Assembly (NCBI GenBank): GCA_000314955.1
Contig: BAEM01000007.1
Coordinates: 124,001 to 188,000, forward strand
Direction: 5' to 3'
Length of the DNA: 64,000 nt
From: Paraglaciecola chathamensis S18K6
GTDB taxonomy: Bacteria > Pseudomonadota > Gammaproteobacteria > Enterobacterales > Alteromonadaceae
Below the pieces are notes generated by a model that made no database searches, was not told the DNA's origin, and saw only the letters and a program-made list of their open reading frames with translations. Positions within the stretch are counted from its first letter, which is position 1; every line of letters starts with the position of its first letter. Positions 56,433 to 64,000 of the stretch are shown one piece after another. Both the position numbers and the translations under genes were made by a program.

Positions 56433-57284
56433 ATGAAGCAACTTTCTTTGGATAACTTACGCACGTTTGTGACTGTGATTGATTTGGGCGGTTACGCTAA
56501 AGCAGGGGAATACCTTGGGCGCTCTCAACCGGCCATTAGTTTGCAAATAAAGCGCTTAGAATCACAGCTCAATAAACGCCTGTTCAGTAAAGCGGGTCAG
56601 CGTCACGAAGTGAATCACGACGGCCTGAGCGTGTATCATCAAGCAAAAGCCATGCTGGCGATTAACGATGATATTTTTCGTCAGTTTGAGCCTGCGTCAA
56701 TTCGCGGGCGGCTGCGCTTAGGGATACCCAGCGAGTTTGCCACCACGCTGTTGCCCAGCATAGTGGGTGAATTTAGTAAGCTATACCCTGATGTATCTTT
56801 AGAAGTGACCTCGGCCCTGAGTAAGTCTTTATTGAATGAAAACCAACGCCAAGATTTTGATTTGATCATGGCCTTGCTACCGCATAACCAAACCATTGAT
56901 GGCGAATTATTGCTTGATGATGATCTCGTTTGGGTCGGCAACAGAAATCAAAACTTTGCCAATAACACCTTAAGCTTGGTATTGGCACCCGATGGCTGCA
57001 TGTATCGCAGTCGCGTGATCCAAGCCTTAAAACAACAAACAACTCAGTGGCGCATTACGTATACCAATGCCGATCTGGCGGGGATTACCGCTGCCATCAA
57101 TCAAGGGTTGGGTATAACGGCATTGGCCAGAAGCAGTGTGCCAAAAGATTTGATGATTATTCGCCATGAAATACTGCCCGATTTAGGCAAAATTCGAATT
57201 GCGTTATTTAACCAAGCACAGCGCTATTGGCAAGCAAGTGAAAAATTAGCGGAATTTATTAAGTCGCGTTTGGGAGAGATGTAA
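56433..57284 (+). CDS. LysR-type regulator divergent from gcvT
   Basis: 283 residues. HTH at about 1–60 (LSLDNLRTFVTVIDLGGYAKAGEYLGRSQPAISLQIKRLESQLNKRLF) and an effector domain with FDLIMALLPHN. Transcribed away from gcvT from a shared 143-base region with a TTAATG inverted repeat, so it may control glycine cleavage or itself. It does not look like GcvA by context alone; effector unknown. Confidence 0.88.
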   Translation: MKQLSLDNLRTFVTVIDLGGYAKAGEYLGRSQPAISLQIKRLESQLNKRLFSKAGQRHEVNHDGLSVYHQAKAMLAINDDIFRQFEPASIRGRLRLGIPSEFATTLLPSIVGEFSKLYPDVSLEVTSALSKSLLNENQRQDFDLIMALLPHNQTIDGELLLDDDLVWVGNRNQNFANNTLSLVLAPDGCMYRSRVIQALKQQTTQWRITYTNADLAGITAAINQGLGITALARSSVPKDLMIIRHEILPDLGKIRIALFNQAQRYWQASEKLAEFIKSRLGEM

Positions 57285-57834
57285 CAAGCAAGGATAGGAA
57301 AGTGGAAAATTGGAAAATTAAAGGCTTAGTAAGACTCTGTGATTGAATACAAAAGATGCCCGTATGGTTGCGGTTTTTGCTGCTTTAATTTAATGCGGTT
57401 TTTACTGCCTTAAGCGGTCTCAGGAGTTGTAGGTTTAGTGACACTAAAAACGCTAAACTCCTGAACGCAATAAGAACATTCCGACACAGGCTACCAGCAA
57501 TACTACTGAAAAAACTTCTCGGTTATATTTACCGTGATAATAGGCTTTGCGGCGATCTTTTAGTGCTTGATATACGCCTGATTCATCTTGCTCTGATTTT
57601 CTGTTGTACATACCGTGCTTCATCATATTACCCTCTGCTGTATTACCTTATCGGCAAGGCGGTCAAAAAATTCAACGCACTCGCGGTGTAAAGCAAACCC
57701 CGTCAACATATTGGATAATATAATACCCTTTTAGTTCAATTTCCTCTTTTTTTACGAAATATTAACAACTTAACGTCATGAATAGTTCAGAGTTGTTCTA
57801 AGCAGCGGTTATTTTACTCACCGTTTAGCGAAAG
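57285..57834. other. Intergenic region holding one short gene
   Basis: About 550 bases. The only gene I can support is the 57-codon frame at 57453–57626. Near 57420–57464 lies an imperfect stem (TCAGGAGTT / AACTCCTGA) that could end that transcript. Confidence 0.5.
57453..57626 (-). CDS. Small single-pass membrane protein (hypothetical)
   Basis: 57 residues with a ribosome-binding site (AGAGGG) before ATG-ATG. A charged N-terminal part (MMKHGMYNRKSEQDESGVYQ then KDRRKAYYHGKYNREV) is followed by a hydrophobic helix (about 39–54, FSVVLLVACVGMFLL) and a short tail RSGV. The composition is consistent with a real small membrane protein, tail-anchored. Not recognised as a named family; function unknown. 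It is shorter than the usual cut-off for gene finders. Confidence 0.5.
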   Translation of the reverse strand: MMKHGMYNRKSEQDESGVYQALKDRRKAYYHGKYNREVFSVVLLVACVGMFLLRSGV

Positions 57835-58899
57835 CTAGTCGTCGGATTTTAAACGCACATAGGTTTTGTATTTTTTCTTTAGCAATTTATCGATGTAGCG
57901 GGTTAATTTTATTTTGTGGCTAATGGCATCGTCGAGGGCGTCCGTGAGCTCAGTTAACATTGCTTTGTAATAGGTCACATCTTTTAAAACGTTAGGCGCA
58001 GCCTCTCCTGTAGCGTTCGTCGCTGCGGCTGGTTGTACATCTCCCGAGGCTTGTGTTTCTTGGTCATCTGCTACCTTGTTATCAGGTAAAAACATCTCGT
58101 CGGCCACTTCTTTGACAACGGCTTCAACAGCGGTTTCATCAAAACTTTCAAGCTCTTCGAGAAATCCATACAGTAAAATACGGTCCATTAGGGTGTTGAT
58201 TTTGCGCGGTACGCCGCGGGTAAAAACGAATATCTTGTCGTACGCATCGCTTGAGAAAAGCGTATTACCTTCGTAACCCGCATGTTGCATTCGATACTCT
58301 ATATACGCTTGGCATTCGTCCTCAGTTAGCGGTGACAAATGACAAGAGGCCACGATACGCTGCCGAAACTGCTCCATATTCGGTGCCCGTAATATAGGTT
58401 GCAGCTCTTCTTGGCCGAGTAAAAAGCTTTGTAGTAATGGCTTGCCGTTTTTTTGATAATTCGACAGCATGCGCAATTCTTCAATGGTTTCTAGAGGTAA
58501 GTTCTGTGCTTCGTCCACCAGCAATAAGGCGCGTTTACCCTGTTGGTGCAACTGTGTAAGAAATAGCTCTAAATCGCCGAGAATATCTGATTTGGTACTG
58601 CCTTTCACCGGAATTTCAAACTTACTGGCGACCATTTTCACCAGCTCATCAGGGGTAAGTTTTGGCGTAACAATTTGCGCCGCAACGATGCCGGCTTCCA
58701 TGGCATCCAGTAAACTATTGGCAATGGTGGTTTTACCCGTGCCAATATCACCTGTGATAACAATAAACCCTTCAGCCTGAGACAGCCCGTATTGTAAGTA
58801 AGACATGGCTCGCTTGTGCCATTTACTGGCAAAGAAAAAGCTCGGATCTGGTGTCAGTTGAAAAGGTTTAGAGTTAAGTCCGTAATAATTTTCGTACAT
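57835..58899 (-). CDS. XrtA/PEP-CTERM-type secretion ATPase (TIGR03015-like, ExeA-related)
   Basis: 354 residues from ATG (MYENYYGLNSKPFQLTPDPSFFF), the start shared by the family; a TTG 11 codons upstream is less likely. AAA-type ATPase with Walker A GDIGTGKTT, Walker B LLLVDEAQNLP, and the typical HKRAMSYLQYGLSQAEGFIVITGD. The C-terminal 100 residues are a low-similarity extension with a Lys-rich end. Family members accompany exosortase/PEP-CTERM export or polysaccharide secretion loci, none of which is in this window, so it appears as an orphan copy. Confidence 0.8.
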   Translation of the reverse strand: MYENYYGLNSKPFQLTPDPSFFFASKWHKRAMSYLQYGLSQAEGFIVITGDIGTGKTTIANSLLDAMEAGIVAAQIVTPKLTPDELVKMVASKFEIPVKGSTKSDILGDLELFLTQLHQQGKRALLLVDEAQNLPLETIEELRMLSNYQKNGKPLLQSFLLGQEELQPILRAPNMEQFRQRIVASCHLSPLTEDECQAYIEYRMQHAGYEGNTLFSSDAYDKIFVFTRGVPRKINTLMDRILLYGFLEELESFDETAVEAVVKEVADEMFLPDNKVADDQETQASGDVQPAAATNATGEAAPNVLKDVTYYKAMLTELTDALDDAISHKIKLTRYIDKLLKKKYKTYVRLKSDD

Positions 58900-59124
58900 A
58901 AAAGCGTTGGGTCCGTTGGGCGAATTGCTCAAGCAAATTTGGCTCTAGCTTAAGCTATCAGGGTAAGTCTTAGCAACGTCTATGCAGATAAAGGCTTAGA
59001 AAGTTAACCTAAATCATTTAAAGCATTGCCTCATGCTGGGCTTTGCTCTTTATCAGCAAACTCATTCAATCGCCGACCGAGCACTGCTGCTCAATATTAA
59101 TAAGCGACCCAGCGCGGCAATAAG

Positions 59125-59775
59125 CTACACCACATAATAATAAATCGAGAAAAAGTGGCAAATACACCCAGCGGTCACAAATACATGCCAAATCGGATGG
59201 GTGTAACGAATTTTCTTCGCCACATAAAAGATTACACCTACGCTGTAGCACAAGCCGCCCGCAATCAGTAACCAGAGCCCTTCACTGGGCAGTGACATAT
59301 ACAAAGGATAAATGAAAAACACCGCCAGCCAGCCCATCAATAAATAGGTTGCCACGGATATTTTCGGAAACCGCCCAGACGCTAAACATTTAAAGCCGAC
59401 CCCAATTACCGCCAAGCCCCAAATCAGTGAAATACCAATTACCCCTACCCAGCCGCCCACGGCTAGCAACATAAAAGGTGTGTAGGTGCCAGCGATTAAT
59501 AAGTAAATAGCACTGTGATCGATAATCTTAAGAACAGCCTTCACTTTTGGTGCAGAAAAGGCGTGGTAAAGCGTCGACGAAAGAAACATGGCGATCATAG
59601 AAGCGCCGTAAATAATCGACGCCACTTGCGCTAAGGTATCTGCTGCGCGGGAAAGTAAGAACACTAAACCGACAATCGACGCGACACAGCCTATCCCATG
59701 ACTAAGTGCATTGAGCCATTCTTCAACTATTGTGTAGGGCTTTAAATGAATTGTGGGTGGTACTTGTTGCTGCAT
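59125..59775 (-). CDS. Hemolysin III / PAQR-family membrane protein (YqfA-like)
   Basis: 216 residues with seven predicted helices. Conserved metal-site pattern of the PAQR/hemolysin III family: EEWLNALSHGIG, SSTLYHAF, IDHSAIYLLIAGTYTPF and the C-terminal HPIWHVFVTAGCICHFFSIYYYV with its HxxWH-like residues. A hydrolase-like membrane protein is proposed for the family. Monocistronic. Confidence 0.9.
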   Translation of the reverse strand: MQQQVPPTIHLKPYTIVEEWLNALSHGIGCVASIVGLVFLLSRAADTLAQVASIIYGASMIAMFLSSTLYHAFSAPKVKAVLKIIDHSAIYLLIAGTYTPFMLLAVGGWVGVIGISLIWGLAVIGVGFKCLASGRFPKISVATYLLMGWLAVFFIYPLYMSLPSEGLWLLIAGGLCYSVGVIFYVAKKIRYTHPIWHVFVTAGCICHFFSIYYYVV

Positions 59776-60209
59776 ATGAGAACCTAAGCGTTAAATGACC
59801 AGACGATAGTAGTATTTCAGCGAACAGTTGTACACTGAAGAGTCTATTAGTCTCTTTTAGTTCAAATATCCCGGTGCTTGTGAAATTTAGGTTCACTGAC
59901 CTTTCGTCCAAATGCGTGAACCTCTTTAAAATTAGGGCCTACAGGAAAGATTTGTCGTTTTTTGCATGAGTGAAGGTAATCGATCCTTAACGCTCTCCTA
60001 GAGCCTTAATTTATAGTAAGGTATCTAATTAAATTCAGATAATATGTAAAGCTGCTTTACTAAGTAAGCGGCTCTGGGGATAGAGAAATTTTATTATTTA
60101 CGGCGAGAAGCCTTATCTCCTCCAATAAATACGGCTCTACCCTTAATCCCCAATTTGTATAGGTATTGCAAACAAATAGGAAAGTGTTCTTTTCATTGTC
60201 TTACTCAGA
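59776..60209. other. Intergenic region before the restriction locus
   Basis: About 430 bases without a gene I can support. It marks the border between the conserved chromosome and the restriction locus. Confidence 0.45.
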
Positions 60210-61493
60210 TTATAATTTAAAGCCTAATTGTGTTGCTTGCTGGCCAGTGTCTTTATGCAGATTTTCAAGTGTGGAATTGTAATTACCAGACTTAATTATC
60301 GTTTCTATTTTTGAAGCTGCTTTTAAAATTAAATCAATTGAAACTTCAGAAGGTATCAGAGAATACTTACCAACATATTCAGCTAGATATTCTTCTGAAT
60401 TGCTCCTGATTCCGAATCGCTTACAAACTACAAATGAGACAGACTCGGCCTCAAACTCTCTTTGGTCGATGCCTAAAAAGTTTCTGTCTGGTACGCCCTT
60501 GCACTGTCCCAAGTGACCACATAACCAATGTCCAAGTTCATGTATAACCGTTGCAAACTTTACAGCTATATCATGATTTTTATTTATTACTATCCGGTAC
60601 TCTGACTGTTTATCTTTTCGTCTTGAAATAGAGCCAGCTAGGTTCTTATTTAAGTCTTCGTAGCTGACTTCGACACCTAATTTAACCAAATACACTGCCA
60701 ATTTTTCAAGCTCTTCATAAGGTTGATATCCTTCAGCCCAGAAAGCTGAAAAGCATCGATTTGGTAGAGGCTCACCTTGCGTGTCGTTTATGTCAAACAC
60801 CATTAATATTGGGTGAAATGGTGCCAGAATTATCATTGGTCTAGCATTAGGCTTTACTTTTCTATTGTGTTTTTTAGCCCAGTCGGTATGCGTTGCGATA
60901 TATTCTGCATTTGGGTTTTGCGCATGAATTAGAGCAACGTTAAAAGCAGAGTAATTTTTGATTTTGGTAGTAAAATTAAGAAATTTTAAAAATCGCTTGG
61001 AGCCTTTATAGGTGGCGGTGAGGTTGATTAAAGAGTCAAATGTTTCCTTTAGTTCTTCATGCTTTATATGTACAAAACTTGAGTTTTGTTGTTCATATAT
61101 AAGGTACTCATCTTCAATTTTTGAAATCATAGCGTCAGCTACAACATTAACGGTCTCTGATTCTATATTGAAGGTGCAATCAGTAAGAAAGTCATCAATT
61201 TCCATAACTGGCAATTCACATTCTGCCACTAAGTCTAATCGCGATGATACGTCATCAATACCTAGAGGCGAATTCCACCAAATACTGTAAAGTAAACTAG
61301 CTGGGTATTGAGTGATAATCGGGCGAAGGTTTGTTTTTAAGAGCGATAGTCTTTCGGCTTCATCTTGCTCCATGAAACGCGTTATCAAAGTTTCTTTATC
61401 TAACTCTTCACGCTTTTCTGACAAGCACAAACAAGCGGAAGCATCTTGGTCTAATATACGCCTTACTATGGTATCGATTAGTGATTTTGTCAT
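60210..61493 (-). CDS. ArdC-like antirestriction/ImmA-IrrE zincin protein
   Basis: 427 residues. Residues about 165–245 (FLNFTTKIKNYSAFNVALIH, then AQNPNAEYIATHTDWAKKHN, and a PMIILAPF strand) read like the ArdC N-terminal domain, a ssDNA-binding antirestriction fold. A zincin motif IHELGHWLCGH (HExxH) lies near residue 317 with a further conserved FEAESVSFVVCKRFGI that supplies the third ligand Glu, as in ImmA/IrrE and ArdC. The N-terminal 160 residues are unassigned. It lies 53 bases after hsdR on the same strand, so in the type I restriction operon. Its role there is inference. Confidence 0.75.
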   Translation of the reverse strand: MTKSLIDTIVRRILDQDASACLCLSEKREELDKETLITRFMEQDEAERLSLLKTNLRPIITQYPASLLYSIWWNSPLGIDDVSSRLDLVAECELPVMEIDDFLTDCTFNIESETVNVVADAMISKIEDEYLIYEQQNSSFVHIKHEELKETFDSLINLTATYKGSKRFLKFLNFTTKIKNYSAFNVALIHAQNPNAEYIATHTDWAKKHNRKVKPNARPMIILAPFHPILMVFDINDTQGEPLPNRCFSAFWAEGYQPYEELEKLAVYLVKLGVEVSYEDLNKNLAGSISRRKDKQSEYRIVINKNHDIAVKFATVIHELGHWLCGHLGQCKGVPDRNFLGIDQREFEAESVSFVVCKRFGIRSNSEEYLAEYVGKYSLIPSEVSIDLILKAASKIETIIKSGNYNSTLENLHKDTGQQATQLGFKL

Positions 61494-61546
61494 GACTGTC
61501 CTTGGAAAATTAAGTCCCTGTTAATGCTCTTATTAAGACTTATTGG

Positions 61547-64000
61547 CTAAATTCCCCCATAAAAGGTATTCACAAAATCCTTGAACTTTTCAGTTAGTCT
61601 GGGGATAACTTGTTTACGCTGCAACACACTTGGTGGCTTTTCCATAGTGCTGACAATATCTTCACGCAGCGGATCTTGGTTGTTGTATATCATGCGCTCG
61701 ACGACTTCTTTGAGCCTGTCTGGTACAAGGTTTTCTTCATCAGCTATTTGTTTAGTCGCGTTTTCTTTTTCAACTTCCCAATATGCTTCAAAGGCGTCGT
61801 CTACCTCTTCGGCAGATTTAACATTGGGCAAGTTTTCTTTAATAAACTTATCTATCAGCTCTTGCTTACTACGTAGGTTTGGATCACCACCAACGGTCTG
61901 CATTAACGCTTTGTACTGATACTGATACTCTTCTTCGTTGTCGGCTTTTTTCAGGTTGCTAATTAACTTCAGGATGTAGGTGACATTAACTTCATCCATT
62001 GCCAATAGCTCAAGCTCAAAATCGACCTCTTCGAGAATCGTGACCTTTTCTTTAGCATTGTTGGATTTTACCTTGTCATATAAATCGAGATATTTGCTTT
62101 TAAAGTCTTCGAACTCTTGCTCATCAATTCGTACATCTTGAAAAGAAAAATCAGCAAAAGTACTGAGTATATTTTTGAGCCGCATTAATTCTCTAAAAGC
62201 TTTAATAAACTCAAGTTCTTGTTCTTCATCGATTAACTGATCCACTTCGTCAGGATCAGAAGCAATCATCAACAAAGCGCCGAATGCTTTATTAAACAAT
62301 TTAATAAAGTCCTCATAGGGTGGCATGATCACCGTATCTTTCGCATCCTTATTCGAAAACAGAGCTAAGGCTTCATCTGTGCGCTTTTTAAGGTTACGAA
62401 AGCATAAGATATTACCTTGTGACTTTTGTTCGTTAAGAATACGATTTGTGCGCGAATACGCCTGAATCAAACCATGATATTTAAGATTTTTGTCTACGTA
62501 CAAGGTATTCAGAGTTTTACTGTCAAACCCGGTTAAAAACATATTCACTACTAACAGGATATCAATTTTACGTTCGCGCACTTTCTTAGATATGTCGTTG
62601 TAGTAGTTATAATACGACTCGCTGTCTTTTGTGGTGTAACTGCAACCAAACATTTTGTTGTAGTCACCAATAGATTGCTCTAATTTGTCGCGACTATGGC
62701 TATATACGGCACTTGCTTCAGCTACTTTACCCAGCTCGACTTCGCCTAAGCCATCGGCATCGGGGTCTTCCTCATTGGCAGCGTACGAAAATATAGTGGC
62801 TATGCGTAAATTGTGTTTACCTTCTGCTTTTTTCTTGGCAAACAACTCATAATATTTAATCAACGCTGGCACGCTGGATACACAAAACATCCCAGTAAAC
62901 TCACGGCTGTGAGTTTTGCGATTATGCTGGGCAATAATGTAGTCGGTAATCTTATTTAACCGTCCCTCGGATTCCATCAACTCTTTGGTATCAATACCCT
63001 CTACATCAATATCTATTTCATTGGCTGAGTCTTTCTTTTTGTAGCACCCTACATACTCAACGTTGAACTTGAGTACGTTTTCATCTTTTATCGCATCCAC
63101 AATGGTGTATTTGTGCAAAGGCTTATGGAATAAGTCACTGGTAGTGAACTTACGCGAAAATTTACTTACTGCGTTTTCTACAAATATGGGGGTTCCGGTA
63201 AAACCAAACATTTGGTGGCTGGTAAAAAATGCACTGATTTTTTGGTGGGTATCACCAAACTGACTGCGATGGCACTCATCAAAAATAAATATCACATTTT
63301 TGTCTTTGGCTGGCTCCATGCGTCTTGCAAATCGTTTGTGGCTAATCGCATTGTTAAGCTTTTGAATGGTCGTAACAATTAGCTTAGTGTTGCGTCTTTC
63401 ATTAATTTTGTCAGCTGGGATGGGGGCATCAGTAAACTGATCAACTAACAGCTTGGTGTTGTCTGTGCTATCAACACAACCTTTGGCAAAGCCGTTAAAC
63501 TCTTTACTGGTTTGATAATCTAGGTCTTTGCGGTCAACCACAAACACCACTTTGTGAATTTGGTTATCGCCTGTTAATAGCTGCGCAGTTTTAAAAGATG
63601 TAAGGGTTTTACCCGACCCAGTTGTATGCCAAATATAACCATTAAGCTTGTCAATCGACTGCTCTTTTGCTTTTAACGCGTTTCGCTCTGCTACTCGCGC
63701 GATGATCGCCTCGGTGGCGTAAATTTGATAAGGACGCATCACCATCAACACGCGGTCGGTTTCGTTTAACACCACATACTTGGTGATCATCTCGGTTAAA
63801 TGCTGCGGCGTTAAAAACTGCGCAGCAAACTGAGTTAATTCGGTAAAACGTTCGTTATGTGTATCAGCCCAATAAAAGGTTTGTTTAAAACTTTGTTTGC
63901 GGTTGTTGGCGTAATATTTAGTGTTTACACCATTAGAAATCACAAACATTTGCACGTATTGAAACAAGCCATCTTCAGCCCAGTATGAGTGGCGCTGATA
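61547..64000 (-). CDS. hsdR: Type I restriction enzyme R subunit, 3' part (start outside window)
   Basis: At least 817 residues; the frame stays open to the right edge (YQRHSYWAEDGLFQYVQMFV), so the N-terminal nuclease region lies partly outside. Motor domain: Walker A IWHTTGSGKTLTS, DECH box FIFDECHRSQFGDTH, GFTGTPIFVE, and FLTGFDSKTLNTLYVDKN with the QAYSRTNRI motif VI. Subunit of an HsdRMS enzyme that translocates and cuts unmodified DNA. HsdM and HsdS are not in view, presumably upstream outside the window. An ArdC-like gene follows. Confidence 0.95.
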   Translation of the reverse strand, partial: YQRHSYWAEDGLFQYVQMFVISNGVNTKYYANNRKQSFKQTFYWADTHNERFTELTQFAAQFLTPQHLTEMITKYVVLNETDRVLMVMRPYQIYATEAIIARVAERNALKAKEQSIDKLNGYIWHTTGSGKTLTSFKTAQLLTGDNQIHKVVFVVDRKDLDYQTSKEFNGFAKGCVDSTDNTKLLVDQFTDAPIPADKINERRNTKLIVTTIQKLNNAISHKRFARRMEPAKDKNVIFIFDECHRSQFGDTHQKISAFFTSHQMFGFTGTPIFVENAVSKFSRKFTTSDLFHKPLHKYTIVDAIKDENVLKFNVEYVGCYKKKDSANEIDIDVEGIDTKELMESEGRLNKITDYIIAQHNRKTHSREFTGMFCVSSVPALIKYYELFAKKKAEGKHNLRIATIFSYAANEEDPDADGLGEVELGKVAEASAVYSHSRDKLEQSIGDYNKMFGCSYTTKDSESYYNYYNDISKKVRERKIDILLVVNMFLTGFDSKTLNTLYVDKNLKYHGLIQAYSRTNRILNEQKSQGNILCFRNLKKRTDEALALFSNKDAKDTVIMPPYEDFIKLFNKAFGALLMIASDPDEVDQLIDEEQELEFIKAFRELMRLKNILSTFADFSFQDVRIDEQEFEDFKSKYLDLYDKVKSNNAKEKVTILEEVDFELELLAMDEVNVTYILKLISNLKKADNEEEYQYQYKALMQTVGGDPNLRSKQELIDKFIKENLPNVKSAEEVDDAFEAYWEVEKENATKQIADEENLVPDRLKEVVERMIYNNQDPLREDIVSTMEKPPSVLQRKQVIPRLTEKFKDFVNTFYGGI

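Noticed and set aside
1..64000. tRNA, rRNA or CRISPR arrays
   Set aside because: No cloverleaf-like tRNA ends, rRNA sequence or regularly spaced repeats were recognised on reading either strand; a covariance search was not possible.

Overview
This window looks like chromosomal DNA of a marine gammaproteobacterium of the order Alteromonadales (Paraglaciecola/Alteromonas-like). That is an inference from gene content: a MipA/OmpV–DUF3019–RstA/RstB-type cassette, a DUF3016 protein, ccoG–srkA–dsbA, a thrABC operon with a leader peptide, a gcvT-gcvH-gcvP locus, a PEP-CTERM-type secretion ATPase and several c-di-GMP enzymes. Base composition is moderate, and genes overlap often through TAATG or ATGA junctions.

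Layout. 1–6.5 kb: 3' part of valS, then an overlapping pair made of a degenerate 5'-nucleotidase-like protein and a membrane diguanylate cyclase, then a DUF3016 protein. 6.7–11.6 kb: DUF4397 lipoprotein, then mipA-like, DUF3019, response regulator and sensor kinase. 11.7–15 kb: ccoG (with an FNR-like box), srkA, dsbA. 15.3–22.6 kb: a MASE1-GGDEF cyclase, ung, and thrABC on the minus strand with a Thr/Ile-rich leader peptide, an attenuator and two perfect AGACGTCT (met box) palindromes at the promoter. 23–30.2 kb: small metabolic genes, including a tight six-gene run (DsbA-like oxidoreductase, cyclase-family hydrolase, nitroreductase, DMT permease, GNAT, LysR regulator). 30.5–41.7 kb: GAF histidine kinase, cation/proton antiporter, CBS protein, Cys-rich copper-binding protein, a divergent phosphoketolase with acetate kinase, DUF4235 protein, and a serine hydrolase lying between 40-bp direct repeats, with two transposase remnants nearby. 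41.9–45.2 kb: a GGDEF protein and a GSDEF-EAL protein. 45.4–51.6 kb: an accessory segment holding a broken Y1 (RAYT-type) transposase, an overlapping three-gene envelope/cell-wall module of unknown function, a tandem 17-bp repeat and a group of short palindromes. 51.6–57.3 kb: gcvP, gcvH, gcvT and a divergent LysR gene. 57.4–59.8 kb: a short membrane protein, a TIGR03015-like ATPase and a hemolysin III-family protein. 60.2–64 kb: an ArdC-like zincin beside the 3' part of hsdR, the edge of a type I restriction locus.

The best candidate for an undescribed system is the three-gene module at 46.66–50.90 kb: a zincin fused to a phage-lysin-like domain, a large lipoprotein with a peptidoglycan-binding-like segment, and an inner-membrane protein that ends in another peptidoglycan-binding-like segment. 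The other strong points are the met boxes on thrABC and the catalytically degenerate nucleotidase coupled to a diguanylate cyclase. All family names come from reading motifs; no database search was run.
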